64,000 nt of DNA from Drosophila miranda (Eukaryota; Arthropoda; Insecta; Diptera; Drosophilidae). The DNA lies in assembly GCF_003369915.1 (NCBI RefSeq), contig NW_022881614.1:16036336-16100335 (forward strand), read 5' to 3'. A program made the translations under genes and the position numbers. The notes under the pieces were generated by a model, which worked only from the letters and a program-made list of their open reading frames with translations, was not told the origin of the DNA and ran no database searches. Shown here one piece after another: positions 46,630-58,055 of the stretch. Numbering within the stretch: the first letter of the stretch is position 1; each line of letters starts with the position of its first letter.

Positions 46630-49211
46630 ATGAACATAGACAACAAATTGCGCAGCAGGGAGCACGGGTTCTGTGAGTATTTCGAATGGCGAGAGAATTT
46701 CACTTTTGGCGGTCGAATTTCTAGTGGCAATAAGCTAAGCCTGGGCTCAGTCTGTGATCCGTCGCTGTCTCATCCAGGGAAGGGTTCTCCAGATCTCCGG
46801 GTCTCTAGCCGAAATTGCAGCGCAAGCGAAAACGTATTGAAAAACTAGACTGCAACATAGACAAAGACGCAGACCATGATGGAGACAATCTGAGAGCTGC
46901 ACTAATTTCTGGCTTTTTCACTCTCATTGCAGCCAACGAGCGGACCTACGATTTCGGCCTGCGTCGCCTGTGCGTGGCCAAGGAGGACAGTTGGCGGGGA
47001 ATCGCTCCGGCCAACTACTGCCCGGACTTCAACCCAGAGCCGCCCATATTCTCGGCCAAGTTTGCCAATTGCAACGGCTATAGGCACATTCTGGCCATAG
47101 CCAATGAGGATGGCAAGATCACACTGCAGGACAGCACACAGCGCAACCACGAGCCGGAGGAGCAGTCCCTGCCGGGGCCGCAGTGCCATTACAATGCAGT
47201 CTTCGACCTGGAGTGGGCCCCGGGGCAGATGCGGTTCGTTTCCGCCTCGGGGGACCACACAGCACGGCTCTGGGAGGTGGCTGGCTCGGGCATTAGGGGA
47301 CTCAACTCGTATATTGGCCACACACGATCCGTTAAGTCGGCCGCCTTCAAGCGAACAGACCCAGCCGTGTTTGCCACTGGCGGGCGAGACGGAGCCATTT
47401 TCATCTGGGACATACGGGCCAATCTCAACATGGATCTGACCTCTCGCGTGGACAACTGCATCTACAGCGGGCACACGGGGGGACCGGGCACGGCCGTCTC
47501 GCAGCGAAAGCAGCGCTCACGCACGCCCAAGATGTCGTACAGCGCCACCTCGAGCAGCATCACGGGATTGGCCTTCCAGGACGACAACACCCTGATATCC
47601 TGTGGCGCTGGCGACGGCGTGATCAAGGTATGGGATCTGCGACGCAACTATACGGCCTACAGGAAGGAGCCGCTGCCCAGGCACAAGCTGCCGTATGCCG
47701 GACACTCCACCTTCCGGGGATTTACCAATCTCATTGTGGATGCGGCAGGGACGCGGCTCTTTGCCAACTGCATGGACAACACGATCTACTGCTACAATCT
47801 GGTATCGTACTCCCCCAAGCCGCTGGCCTGCTACAAGGGTCTGCTGAATTCCACCTTCTACATCAAGTCCTGTCTAAGTCCGGATGGAAAGTACCTGTTG
47901 AGCGGCAGCAGTGACGAGCGGGCGTACATCTGGAACATAGAACATGCAAAGGAGCCGCTGGTGGCTCTGTCTGGCCACACGGTCGAGGTGACCTGCGTCG
48001 CCTGGGGCTCCTCCCACGACTGTCCCATTGTCACCTGCAGTGACGATGCGCGGCATAAGATCTGGCGCATGGGACCCGACCTGGAGGGTCTTAGCGAGGC
48101 CGAGAGGGCGGACAAGTATCGCGGCCATGCAAGCTATGTGCGCCAATTCAGCAAAAAGTCCACGGCTCCGGCCACCGGCAACCACAAGTACAACCTGAGG
48201 GATCTGGAGTCAACGCCACGCTCGCTGAAGCGCCTGATGGACCAGAACGAACGCCCGCCTGGCTCCGTCGAAAAGGCTCCGTCCATGAAGCGTTCATTTC
48301 TGGACATGCTGGGCGTGGTCAGCAGCGAGGCTGATGCCGAGCAAACGCAGAAACGAACCAAGCCCCTGGAATCCCGCGGAAGGCGACTCTTCGGGCCCTC
48401 CAGCCAAGAGCCCACTTGCACGCACATTCAGCTGCCGCCGATTGGCGAGGAAGAAGCATCGCCCAGCAAAAAGCAAAAGAAGAACGCAGCCGCCGATAAT
48501 ATTTCCCCGGGGACCAAGCTGCTAAGCCTCAACTCCTCGCCGGTCCACTCGCCGCTCAGCGAGAATGTCAACCACATATACGCCTCACCACCCACTACAT
48601 CCACAGCTGCAGCTGCAGCAGCGGCGGCGGCAACGGCTGCCTCCGAGGGAGCTGGCCAGCAGCCCCTCTCCTCTGTGATCTACTCGCCCACATCGAACCT
48701 GCCCAACTACGTGCTGGACGGGGAGGCACCGCATCTGGCCATAATGTCGCCCAAGCGCAAGGCCAAGGAAAAGGTCGACTGGCTGACGAACATACGCAAG
48801 CAGAAGCTGATGAACGGCAGAGCGCACGTCTCGCTCAGCGACAAAATCAACGAGGAGCAGCAGCAGGCCATCTCTGTGGATGTTTTGGCCTCGCCGCGTC
48901 TCCAGTGCCTGCGTCAGTCGGAGTACAGTCCCCGCTTAAAGGACACTCCCCGGCGGCGCATCTCGCACACTGATGCTGGAGGTGGTGCGGGCGGATCAAG
49001 CGGATCCATACCACAACCGCAGCCACGCACACCCACCTCCAGTCGCCGGAACAGTGAGACGACACTGCTCCGCTTCTTCAGCGTTCAGCGCAACAGCAGT
49101 GTGGCACCCGACGAGACGGCGACAGCGTCGGGGCCAAGCGAGATGTCGCCACCTCCATCGGTCACGCCGCTGACTCTGCGAACGCCCTCGACAGCGGTGG
49201 GAAGCGATTAA
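46630..49211 (+). CDS. l(2)dtl: Lethal(2) denticleless, Cdt2 substrate receptor of CRL4 ubiquitin ligase
   Basis: Exon 1 is 46630-46672 (GGGTTCT/gtgagt), exon 2 is 46933-49211 (cattgcag/CC), giving 773 residues. A long open frame that starts earlier, at 46815, lies in the intron and is not the start. WD40 repeats fill residues about 45-430, with W-D-I-R and W-D-L-R motifs of the kind that bind DDB1. The C-terminal half is low in complexity with S/P sites and K-R-K clusters, and near residue 723-730 has E-T-T-L-L-R-F-F, a PIP-box-like motif. Cdt2 brings PCNA-bound substrates such as Cdt1 to Cul4-Ddb1 for ubiquitination in S phase. The reading frame is fully open. Confidence 0.9.
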
Positions 49212-49468
49212 AATGTCGCCTAACAAATGGGAAGAATCGTATCCCCTCGTCGTATTATTGTACCCGTAGTTTTAAGCGGACATTGTTGTAAGCTATTTTA
49301 TGTAGATCCTAGCTTGAATCTTATTTTCGTTGGGCGAGTTGGTAACCAATTCCCCCGGCACTTTGTACAGCGCCACTACAAAAGACTAAATAAAAGTACA
49401 TCCATAAATATTTTAAGCTTCATTAAATTTGGTTACAAGTACAGTTTGGATCACTACTGTATGACTAG
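49212..49468. other. Convergent 3' region of l(2)dtl and Alg3
   Basis: This holds the l(2)dtl 3' UTR with AATAAAAG at about 49389. The Alg3 stop codon on the minus strand is at 49469-49471. Confidence 0.5.
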
Positions 49469-52400
49469 TTATTGCACTTTCTTCTGCTGTTGCTGCTGCT
49501 GCTTGGTCGCCGCATTCAGCCGCATGGTCTGGAAGATCTGACGGGCCACACCAAAAAGCAATACGAGGTGACAGAGATGCATGGCCGAGCTGGACAGATA
49601 AGTGCTGGGATAGCTGTTCCAGCTGTACTCGATGATGCCCAGGATGAGATAGCGCACGCCCAGGGTATAGGACGTGGACCAGACCAGATACGGAAGCGAG
49701 TGAAAGTACCAAACGTAAAATTGATAGTGCAGCGAGCGGGAGCAGGCCCGCCGATGAAGTTGCACAGGAAGAAGGGCAGCAGGGCCAGTTGCGTGCACCG
49801 ATCAAAGTGGATGCCATAGCGCTCGGACTCCACCCGAGCGGGAGCGGGAGCTGGTGGAGCCGCTGCCTTGCCGCCCGATGACTTTTGTAGTGTCTTTTCG
49901 AAGGCATTCAGAAAGGATTGCTGTTCGGCGCTTAGCTTAGTAGAGAGCCGAGTAAATGTACACAAAAGCCGCCGGATACACCAGGGGACCAGTATCACCT
50001 GCAATGTAGACAAAAGAAATAGTTTAATTCACATTTCCCTTGTCTGTGCTTGTCTTGTTCCGTTCCGTTACAGTTCGAATTCTGTTTCGAAGCAGCTGTG
50101 TTTTTGGGCGCTCACTGCGAATGGCAAACTCAAAGAAGAGCAACGTCGTCGGGCGACTGTCAAAATGTCAGATGTCACTGTCAGAAAGAGAAGGAAAATT
50201 TTTGTTCGAGAAGCATGTTACGGCATGTTTTTAGCTGAGAACTACAACTTTTAATGTAAATATGATTTCGTGTCAAAATTTGTTTGTACTCCGCGGCCAA
50301 CTGCCGGCGATCCGCGGCTGGCGCCGGTACCAACAGCACTTACGGACAACTCTGAAACACAGCTCCAGCTTCTTGCCTTGGGGCTCCACGGCACCGCCGA
50401 GTATATCGCACGCGTCCGCGTCCAAATTGTCATTGCTGGGGCTTAGGACACGCGATGATGGACGACACACAGTACGCAGTTTTCACACCTCTAGCCGCAT
50501 GCTGGCCAAAGACTACTACACGACACTGGGGGTGGCCAAGAACGCCAATGGGAAGGATATCAAGAAGGCCTACTATCAGCTGGCCAAGAAGTACCATCCG
50601 GACACCAACAAGGAGGACCCGGATGCCGGTCGCAAATTCCAGGAGGTCTCCGAGGCCTACGAGGTGCTCAGCGATGATCAGAAGCGGCGTGACTACGACA
50701 CCTACGGACAGACGGCGGAGAACATGAGTCGTCAGGGTGGCGGATTCGGTGGCGGCGGCGGCGGGGCAGGACCCTTCGGACCCGAGGGCTTCTCACAGAG
50801 CTGGCAGTTCCGCTCGACCATCGATCCCGAGGAGCTGTTCCGCAAGATTTTCGGCGAGGGAAACTTCCGCACCAACAGTTTCGACGGCTTCGCCGACTCC
50901 AAGTTCGGTTTCGGACAGGCTCAGGAGATAGTCATGGACTTGACCTTCGCCCAGGCAGCTCGCGGCGTCAATAAGGATGTGAATGTCAATGTGGTGGACA
51001 AGTGCCCCAAGTGCGCCGGCTCCAAGTGCGAGCCGGGCACAAAGCCGGGCCGCTGCCAGTACTGTAACGGCACAGGTTTCGAGACCATCTCGACGGGACC
51101 CTTCGTCATGCGTTCCACGTGCCGCTACTGCCAGGGCACGCGCCAGTACATCAAGTATCCGTGCAGCGAGTGCGAGGGCAAGGGAAAGACTGTGCAGCGC
51201 CGCAAGGTGACAGTACCGGTGCCGGCGGGCATCGAGAACGGACAAACGGTGCGCATGCAGGTGGGCAGCAAGGAACTGTTTGTGACCTTCCGAGTGGAAC
51301 GGAGCGACTACTTCCACCGTGACGGGGCCGACGTACACACAGACGTGGTCATCTCGGTGTCACAGTCCGTCCTGGGCGGCACTGTACGCGTCCAGGGAGT
51401 CTACGAGGACCAGTGGATTAACATTGAACCGGGCACCTCCTCCCACCACAAGCACACGTTGCGAGGCAAGGGCCTGAAGCGGGTAAACGCTCACGGCCAT
51501 GGCGATCACTATGTACACATCAAAATTGATGTCCCGCGGAAGCTGAGCAAGGAGCAGCGCGCACTCATCGAGGCCTTCGCCGAGCTGGAGCTGGACACGC
51601 CAGGCAAGATCCACGGCATCACCCAGACAAAAAATGGCAGTAAGAAAGCAACGTAAATACACCCTAGCAGATAGAAACGCAATTTCGAAGTCAATTCTCA
51701 ATCTCATTGCCCAATGCAGCATCTAATGTAATTGGAGCTTCAATTCGTAGTTCAAATATATGTGGGTTAACAGTCTAAACGAGACTTAATCGTCAATCCC
51801 TGTCTTTTGCACTTCTATAATTGCAGCACAGGTGCGAGTGAACAATCCGGAGCTGTTGGAGGCAGAGCAGCCAAAGCAACCAGCAAAGAAAGCACAAGCG
51901 AAACCAAGGAACAGCAGGACCAAAAAGAGTCCAAGCCCAGTGGGGGCTCAGGGCAAAGCGAAGGCGGAGGCGGGGGAGGCTTCTTAAACAAGATCAAATC
52001 GATGTTCAACTGAAATACAATTGTTTTACGTTAATATTTAAGCAAAAACAATGTTAATGTTGCTCCTAAGATGACGTTTTGTTTTAAGCCTAAGTCTAGG
52101 GGTACGAGCAGCAGGACCTATTCCAAGTGGAAGAGACGAATAAACGATGTTCACAGTCACAGTCCAAGCAAAGGACTTCCCATTGCTTCCAGAGGGATGG
52201 AGCAGAAACTTTAGATATAGAAGCATTGGAATGGGGGCACATGGCAGCCGCCGCTGGTGTCCAAAAATAAACTCGAGAAAACCTTGAGCACTCACCGCGC
52301 AGCAGGGCATAATTGGTGGTACCGTTCAGGAAGCCCTCACACTCCTGCATGTAGGCCACCCAATCGATCTCCGTATATGGCACGCGGCGAATCACAAACA

Positions 52401-52581
52401 CATTGATAGCCGCTTCCGCCAAAACAATCAGAACACTAATTATTGGCAAGGCGGCCGGCTCAAGCACCAGGTACTTGAGAAAGCCCATATTCAGGTATTT
52501 GTCCAGCAGTGTCTGCAACAGGTTGCTGGACTTTTTGCGACGTCCAGTCGGACGGTTGTTGTTGGCTTTCGGTGGGGCCAT
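49469..52581 (-). pseudogene. Alg3: Alg3 (l(2)not) mannosyltransferase with large internal deletion and frameshift
   Basis: Exon 1 is 52581-52296 (95 codons, [11 protein letters not shown], with a hydrophobic span). Its donor GTGAGT and the acceptor at 49999 are normal. Exon 2 starts well (G-D-T-G-P-L-V-Y-P-A-A-F-V-Y-I-Y-S-A-L-Y) but after 20 codons, near 49940, jumps to a C-terminal segment (K-L-S-A-E-Q-Q-S-F-L-N-A-F). Family members have about 440-510 residues and this copy keeps about 270, so roughly 200 or more codons, including most membrane helices, are gone. A further 1-base loss near 49752 (after F-L-C-N-F-I-G) shifts the frame. Alg3 adds the first mannose to the lipid-linked oligosaccharide in the ER lumen. 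This copy cannot work. Its intron contains l(2)tid on the other strand. Confidence 0.88.
50262..52013 (+). CDS. l(2)tid: Mitochondrial DnaJ co-chaperone l(2)tid (Tid1/DNAJA3 orthologue)
   Basis: Exon 1 is 50262-51652 and exon 2 is 51827-52013, giving 525 residues that end [11 protein letters not shown], the same kind of tail as other Tid1 proteins. If the intron is retained, translation stops at 51654-51656 after K-K-A-T, giving a 464-residue form. Alternative C-termini are known for this gene. Residues 1-80 look like a mitochondrial presequence. The J domain follows with H-P-D (K-Y-H-P-D-T-N), then a G-rich linker, four C-x-x-C-x-G-x-G zinc motifs (C-P-K-C, C-Q-Y-C, C-R-Y-C, C-S-E-C) and the substrate-binding domains. 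It stimulates mitochondrial Hsp70. It is a tumour suppressor gene in flies. It lies entirely inside the intron of the broken Alg3 and is itself undamaged. Confidence 0.93.
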
Positions 52582-55318
52582 TTATGTGATAATATTCAGA
52601 AAATCAACTAAATTAAATGAAAAGAATCCACACAAGACCAGGGCTGCAAAAGCACAAGCACTGACTATTCACTATTCGTTCATACAACGAACGTGTTGCG
52701 AGCGAGCTTTCTGCGTACGTTCCCAGGGTCTTCGGCTCTAGCGTTCGGTTCGTCTCGTGCCGGTTGTGGCCACCGTACTTTTTTACACGTGCATCAGTCA
52801 TATCAGTCATATTTTATGTCAGTGAAGGAACTAAATGTATTCCTTCAAGAAGAATTTACTGAAGAGAGAATTTTTGAAATTTGATGTGGGCATTCTTGAA
52901 TGCCCATTACATTTAAAAATATGCAAGGAAACCACCACAATAATGAGAAAATTCAAGTTTATTTCTTTTAACACAGCTGTCAATCGATGAGAATTTTTGA
53001 TTTGGAAGCTTAATACTTTCCAGACGGTAATCTTAAGCTACAAAGTGCTTGGGTCCGATTTATAACTGCATTTATTAGCTTTTCATAATTGCAAAGTTTA
53101 ATACAACTAGATGTAAGATACTTAAGTTATTTGGAAAAAAGCCCTACCTCTGAAAACACAAAAGAAAAACAAAAAAAATTGTTAAAAAAAATTTGGGTAA
53201 ATAACCACACATAGAAAAAAAAAATGTATTTAATAACTTGAAAGCCCCAAATCGAAATGTGTAGAAAACACCCGAACGACAGACAATTAATTAAAATGTT
53301 GTAGTCCATTTAATGACCAGCGCAATTCGGCTACTCCTTGCTATATTCTGGCCTTATGGGTATTGGAAATTACCTTTCTCGGCATACTCTACCCATAATT
53401 GAATGAAGATAATTTAAAGGGAGTTTTACGGAGTTTGTCTTTAGGGCAAATTCAAAAACATGACATAAAAACAGTAAATGAACTAATTATCTTTCATTTA
53501 TTTGAAATTGGTGAGTGGATGGGGATATGCAAAACTACAGGCAGTGCATGCAACAGACCCAAGTGCAGACGGGGGCAGGGATATGTATAGGGCTGGCAGT
53601 GAGTAGGAGAGCAAGTGTTTGGATGGGATGCGCGCAACTGAAAATAAATGATTAATGGTCATCGTTCGTCTCATAGATGGATGGATGCGTGGTGTAAACC
53701 TGGAAACAACCGTCCCAGCAGAGGCCACTTCCTCCCCTTCCTGCACATAGCGTGAAAATTGCCCTTAAGCCAAAGGGACATGGGATGGATAATGGTTCTG
53801 GTGGTTTAACGCATCATTGAGATCTATTGACGAAGGGGAAATTTTGAAACACGGTCCGGTAAACGGTCGAATGCTCATGCATACATATCTACATATATGG
53901 ACATGTTGCACATTTACAAAAAACGGACAACTGTTAAAGCTTCTCCCATTCCTCTTCATTCCGCTGATATGCGGCACATGTCATCCTTTGCATGGATGGT
54001 CCTTCACTGTCGATTTCTGGGCAATTAATTGCCAACCGGGACATGGTATGCGTTTGATTCAGCCTCAGTCTTCTCTTTACAAGAGAACTTTTCTCGTACC
54101 CTTGCAGGGGGTATTACGATTTTAGCATATTAACTCCCTGTATCCTGTATCTGGCTAGGAATATTGATGAAGTCCTTACTCATCCAAGCCTACAGCAACC
54201 CGACTTGATTGATTTTTCTGTTACAGATTCGTGTGGAACACTTAAAGGATATATCATCGTTTTTGAATGGAATCTGCCAGGGTATCCAAAATTTCGGTCC
54301 TCGAAGATAGGGTTTCCTTATTGTTTGTTGATGCTGTTGCTTGCTACACATTAATTGTGTGCACTGCACCATGTAAATATATTCATTCGTACGCCTCTCA
54401 AAAGCGATGAAAAATCCGCCTCCTCGCTCAGAGTGTCAACAGGACTGCAAGGACTGCAATAACGACGGGTAAAAAAACAACTGTGGATGCAAAAAATGGC
54501 CATGCTATAACATTTCAAAGGTATCCCACGCTCACGGTGAAACGGGGATTCATTAAAAACAGTTTCAGGTATTTTTGTAACTTGTTGCGTACAGAATTTT
54601 ATATCGCACGGATTTTTACTAAAATTTTCGACATTTATTTGATTGAGATTCAGGGCCATTCAATCAGAATAATGAAACCTTCCACTCAAATAAAAAAATT
54701 CTGTTTAAGTGAGTATTATTTTATTAAATATTGATTCACAGATGTTTATATAGTACGAAAGTACTTGTTGCATTGCAATTTTGGTTAAGGAAGAGCTTTC
54801 CCCGCTTCCCCATTCTCCATTCAAAGAAATATTCATAGATATTTCAGGCACAATCATTTGATGTTTGTCGTCTCCACCTTGTGGGTCAATTGTGTCTAAT
54901 GCTAGCTATCACTTTATGAACTATATAACTAAATCGGTCATTGCTTATCAGTAGCGTCGCCATTGTGTATGTTCCACAGTTCCATATATGTATGTCTGTA
55001 TGTATAGGCAACGAAGAAGCCTAAGGCTGAGAGCTCTTTACGAGTATTCGTGGTACGAGTGAGAAAATTGTTTATTAATCAATAATAATCTATATAGAAA
55101 CATATGTACATATGTATGTACATTCATACATATCCGTGCTATTATCATGCTGGTTGGTCTACTCTACTGATAAGAGCAAGCTGTTAAATGCAAATCTCCC
55201 AACTTCGCCCTATACTAGTTCCCAACAGAACTTTGCACTCATAATGGGGTTTGTGCTTATTCACTCCTTTGGGATTAATTTTTTTGTGTCACGATTTAGC
55301 AGCTATTTATTCTAGAAA
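52582..55318. other. Gene-poor region upstream of Alg3
   Basis: A/T-rich unique sequence with homopolymer runs (about 53160-53225). No exon, RNA gene or repeat was recognised. Short open frames here have no supporting splice sites or recognisable protein character. Confidence 0.4.
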
Positions 55319-56442
55319 CGAGGGGGAACGTTGTGAGTTGCTGCGGACACCGCAACTCTTTATTTATACCCGATACTTAGTCAGTATGGCTCTCCTACGG
55401 CAGACGCCGCTAATATTAAACGACACGACAAAGAGTGCGTGCGAGAGAGACAGAAAATCAGTCTGAGCGTGACGTCGGGCGCTGCGTAGCCACTGCAAAT
55501 TGATTTCTTGCTTTTGGCTACACAAATTATGCGATCTGATCCAGACTCAGCAACCGGATAGATATGGTCATTCTCTATGATTCTGCGTTTTTAGTTTTCT
55601 CGAATCTGCAATATTGTGGATGCAACAGATTTTCGTCCTTTGTGTGGGCGGAAGGGGGTGGGGCGAAATTCTGAGATATAAGTTTTATAGTGAGATCTAA
55701 CAGAAGTGCGGATACCAAATTTGGTTACTCTAGCCTTAATAGTCTCTGAGATTTGTGGATGCCCCAGATTTTCGTCCTTTACGCGGGCGGAAGGGGGTGT
55801 GGCGAAATTTTGACACAAAACGGTCAAGGTCCGATATCACAGGAGTGTGGATACCAATTTTGGTTGCTCTGGCTCTTATACGTTCTGAGATCATTGAACT
55901 CATATTTTGCAATTCGCAAAACCGACCATGAAACCTGTGTGTTAGAGAGAGACAGAGCGAGATAGAATGAAATTGTTTTATTGATTCTGGCTATGATAAT
56001 TATACGATCTGGTTCAGATTTTACACTTTAGTATATATAGTCATCCTCTACGATTCTGCGATTTTCAGTTTTCTCGTATCTTTGAATTTGTGGATGCCAC
56101 AGATTTTCGCCCTTTGTGGGGGCGGAAGTGGGCGGGGCGAAGTTTTGAAATATTTTTGTATCAGTGACATATCACAGAAGTCTGGATCCAAAACATCGTT
56201 GCTCTAGCTCTTATAGTCTTTGAGCACTAGGCGCTGAAGGGGACGGACAGACGGACGGTCTGACAGACGGACAGACGGACGGACGGACAGACAGACAGGG
56301 CTCAATCGACTCGGCTATTGATGCTGATCAAGAATATATATACTTTATGGGGTCGGAAACGATTCCTTCTGGACGTTACACACATCCACTTTTACCACAA
56401 ATCTAATATACCCCAATACTCACTTTGAGTATCGGGTATAAT
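55319..56442 (-). mobile_element. Complete Helitron (DINE-1/ISY-like)
   Basis: Runs from CGAGGGGGAACGTTG to ACTTTGAGTATCGGGTATAA. The first hairpin is altered: ACTCTTTATTTATACCC replaces ACTCTACAGTTATACCC. The GGAC/GACA microsatellite lies at about 56243-56300. It carries GTTAGAGAGAGACAGAGCGAG near 55941-55961. Confidence 0.9.
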
Positions 56443-57569
56443 AATGACGGGACGGATTAATAACCATTTATTGCAAGAAGCGTCTGTTGATACTATAACG
56501 TGCTTCAATTGCCATTGCCGTTGCCATTTCCTAGATTGTTTGGTTAGCTCTGAATGGACTTTTTTTGAGCTCTGTGCCTTATGCATCAGTTGTTTTGATA
56601 GTCGAGATTGCACCTTGCTGTGACGCCTCTTTTCATATGATGGCTCCAGCCCTGAACGCAAAACAACACTCTCCCACACACACACACGCACATCATTTAT
56701 GAGCCTTTCTGTTTGTGTTCGCTGGACCAGATGAGAGGCGGGTGCCAAGGGGGCTTCGGCCGTTTAAGAGTTCAATCATATAAAGCGTTGTCGTTGTCAC
56801 TCATATATACACACACATACATACATACATATGTATGTGTCTGAAAAAAAAACGTACAAAAAAAGAAAAACAACTGTTAACAAAAAAGGAGAAGCATATG
56901 AGCGCAGACAAATGCTTATTTGCATGTGCTTGCTGAGCGTCAACAGACAGCCTACCTAGTCACTCCGCTAAGTGTAGGGTACAACAGAACGCATGCAACA
57001 GCTGGTCGGAGCAAAGGTGTATTTATATGAGGTGGCGCATAGAAAAAGTGTTTATCAAAAGCCTCATTCTTGATGATTATTAAAACTAGTATTCACAAAT
57101 TAATTTTAGGTGTACTCCGTACATATGTATGTATATGTATATTACCTCTGACAAAACTGCTGTCGCTTGAGCGCTTATAATTATGCGTCACCTTATAAAT
57201 GTACTCCCTGGGCGAAGCGTACGATTTTTCATGTGCTGATTGGCCTGGCCCCCTCTCCACTCCTCTGATACTCGTTGCACCAACACTAACAGCTCTGCCT
57301 GCCTGCCTGTTGCTACTCCACTCTCACTTCCCCTCCAACGTTTCCACCTAGTTCCTCTATCTTCCCGCTGCCCGCTCGCGTAAGAAGCTTATTGCATGCG
57401 AGTGTGTGTGTGTGTGTTGGCATGCTCTTCGTGCTTCGCATGGAATAACTATATCGGGTAGTTTCCTACTCAGAGGGACATACTTCCAGGCATATCTAGT
57501 GCCTATGTCGCTCAGACAACGAGATGGATGGCCTTACCTTTGTTTAGTCATACCCTGGTACTAAGAGAT
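56443..57569. other. Intergenic region, no gene seen
   Basis: Unique sequence with ATAC and ATGT microsatellites (about 56806-56836 and 57121-57140) and a short TG run at about 57404-57416. No coding exon was recognised. Confidence 0.4.
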
Positions 57570-57577
57570 AGCTGGTT

Positions 57578-58047
57578 CATGATGCAATTATACAAGGTGG
57601 TCTCGTCGGGAGCCGAAGTTCGTTCGTGTTGTCCCTTATCGTCTGTGCATGCTTGCTTGTTGATGATGAAGGTTGTTCACGGACGAATTTTTTGATATAT
57701 TCTTAACCCTTATGTCCCGACAACAACAAAATTATAAAAAGCATATAAAAAAATACCACAGAATTAGAAGTAATCTTTATATATTATGTAAAAGAACATT
57801 TTAATATAACTGAAAATGTTGAAGAAAAATTATTAATGGCTGCATAAAATTTAAATATTAATATATCAGTAAAATCATTTTATTTTAAAATTTTAAGACC
57901 CACGGGCCTGCTAAGGGCTAATCAACATCAACATATACCGTCTCACTAAACCTCACTATACTATGTGCCCTTCACTCGCACTTATTGCTAGCATACGTTA
58001 AGGGACTAACTTTTGCCGACGAGACCACCTTGTATAATTGCATCATG
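57578..58047. mobile_element. Non-autonomous P element (470 bp)
   Basis: The ends are 32-base perfect inverted repeats beginning CATGATGCAATTATACAAGG and continuing TGGTCTCGTCGG (57578-57609 and 58016-58047). The canonical P-element end is CATGATGAAATAACATAAGG followed by TGGTCCCGTCG, so this is clearly related. The flanking 8-bp target duplication is AGCTGGTT at 57570-57577 and 58048-58055, the right length for P. The 406-base interior is A/T rich and contains no transposase exon, so the copy depends on a transposase supplied from elsewhere. Confidence 0.92.
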
Positions 58048-58055
58048 AGCTGGTT

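Noticed and set aside
46815..46932. Alternative start giving a 798-codon l(2)dtl
   Set aside because: The first 40 codons lie in an intron with clear gtgagt and cattgcag borders. The exon at 46630-46672 gives the expected N-terminus.
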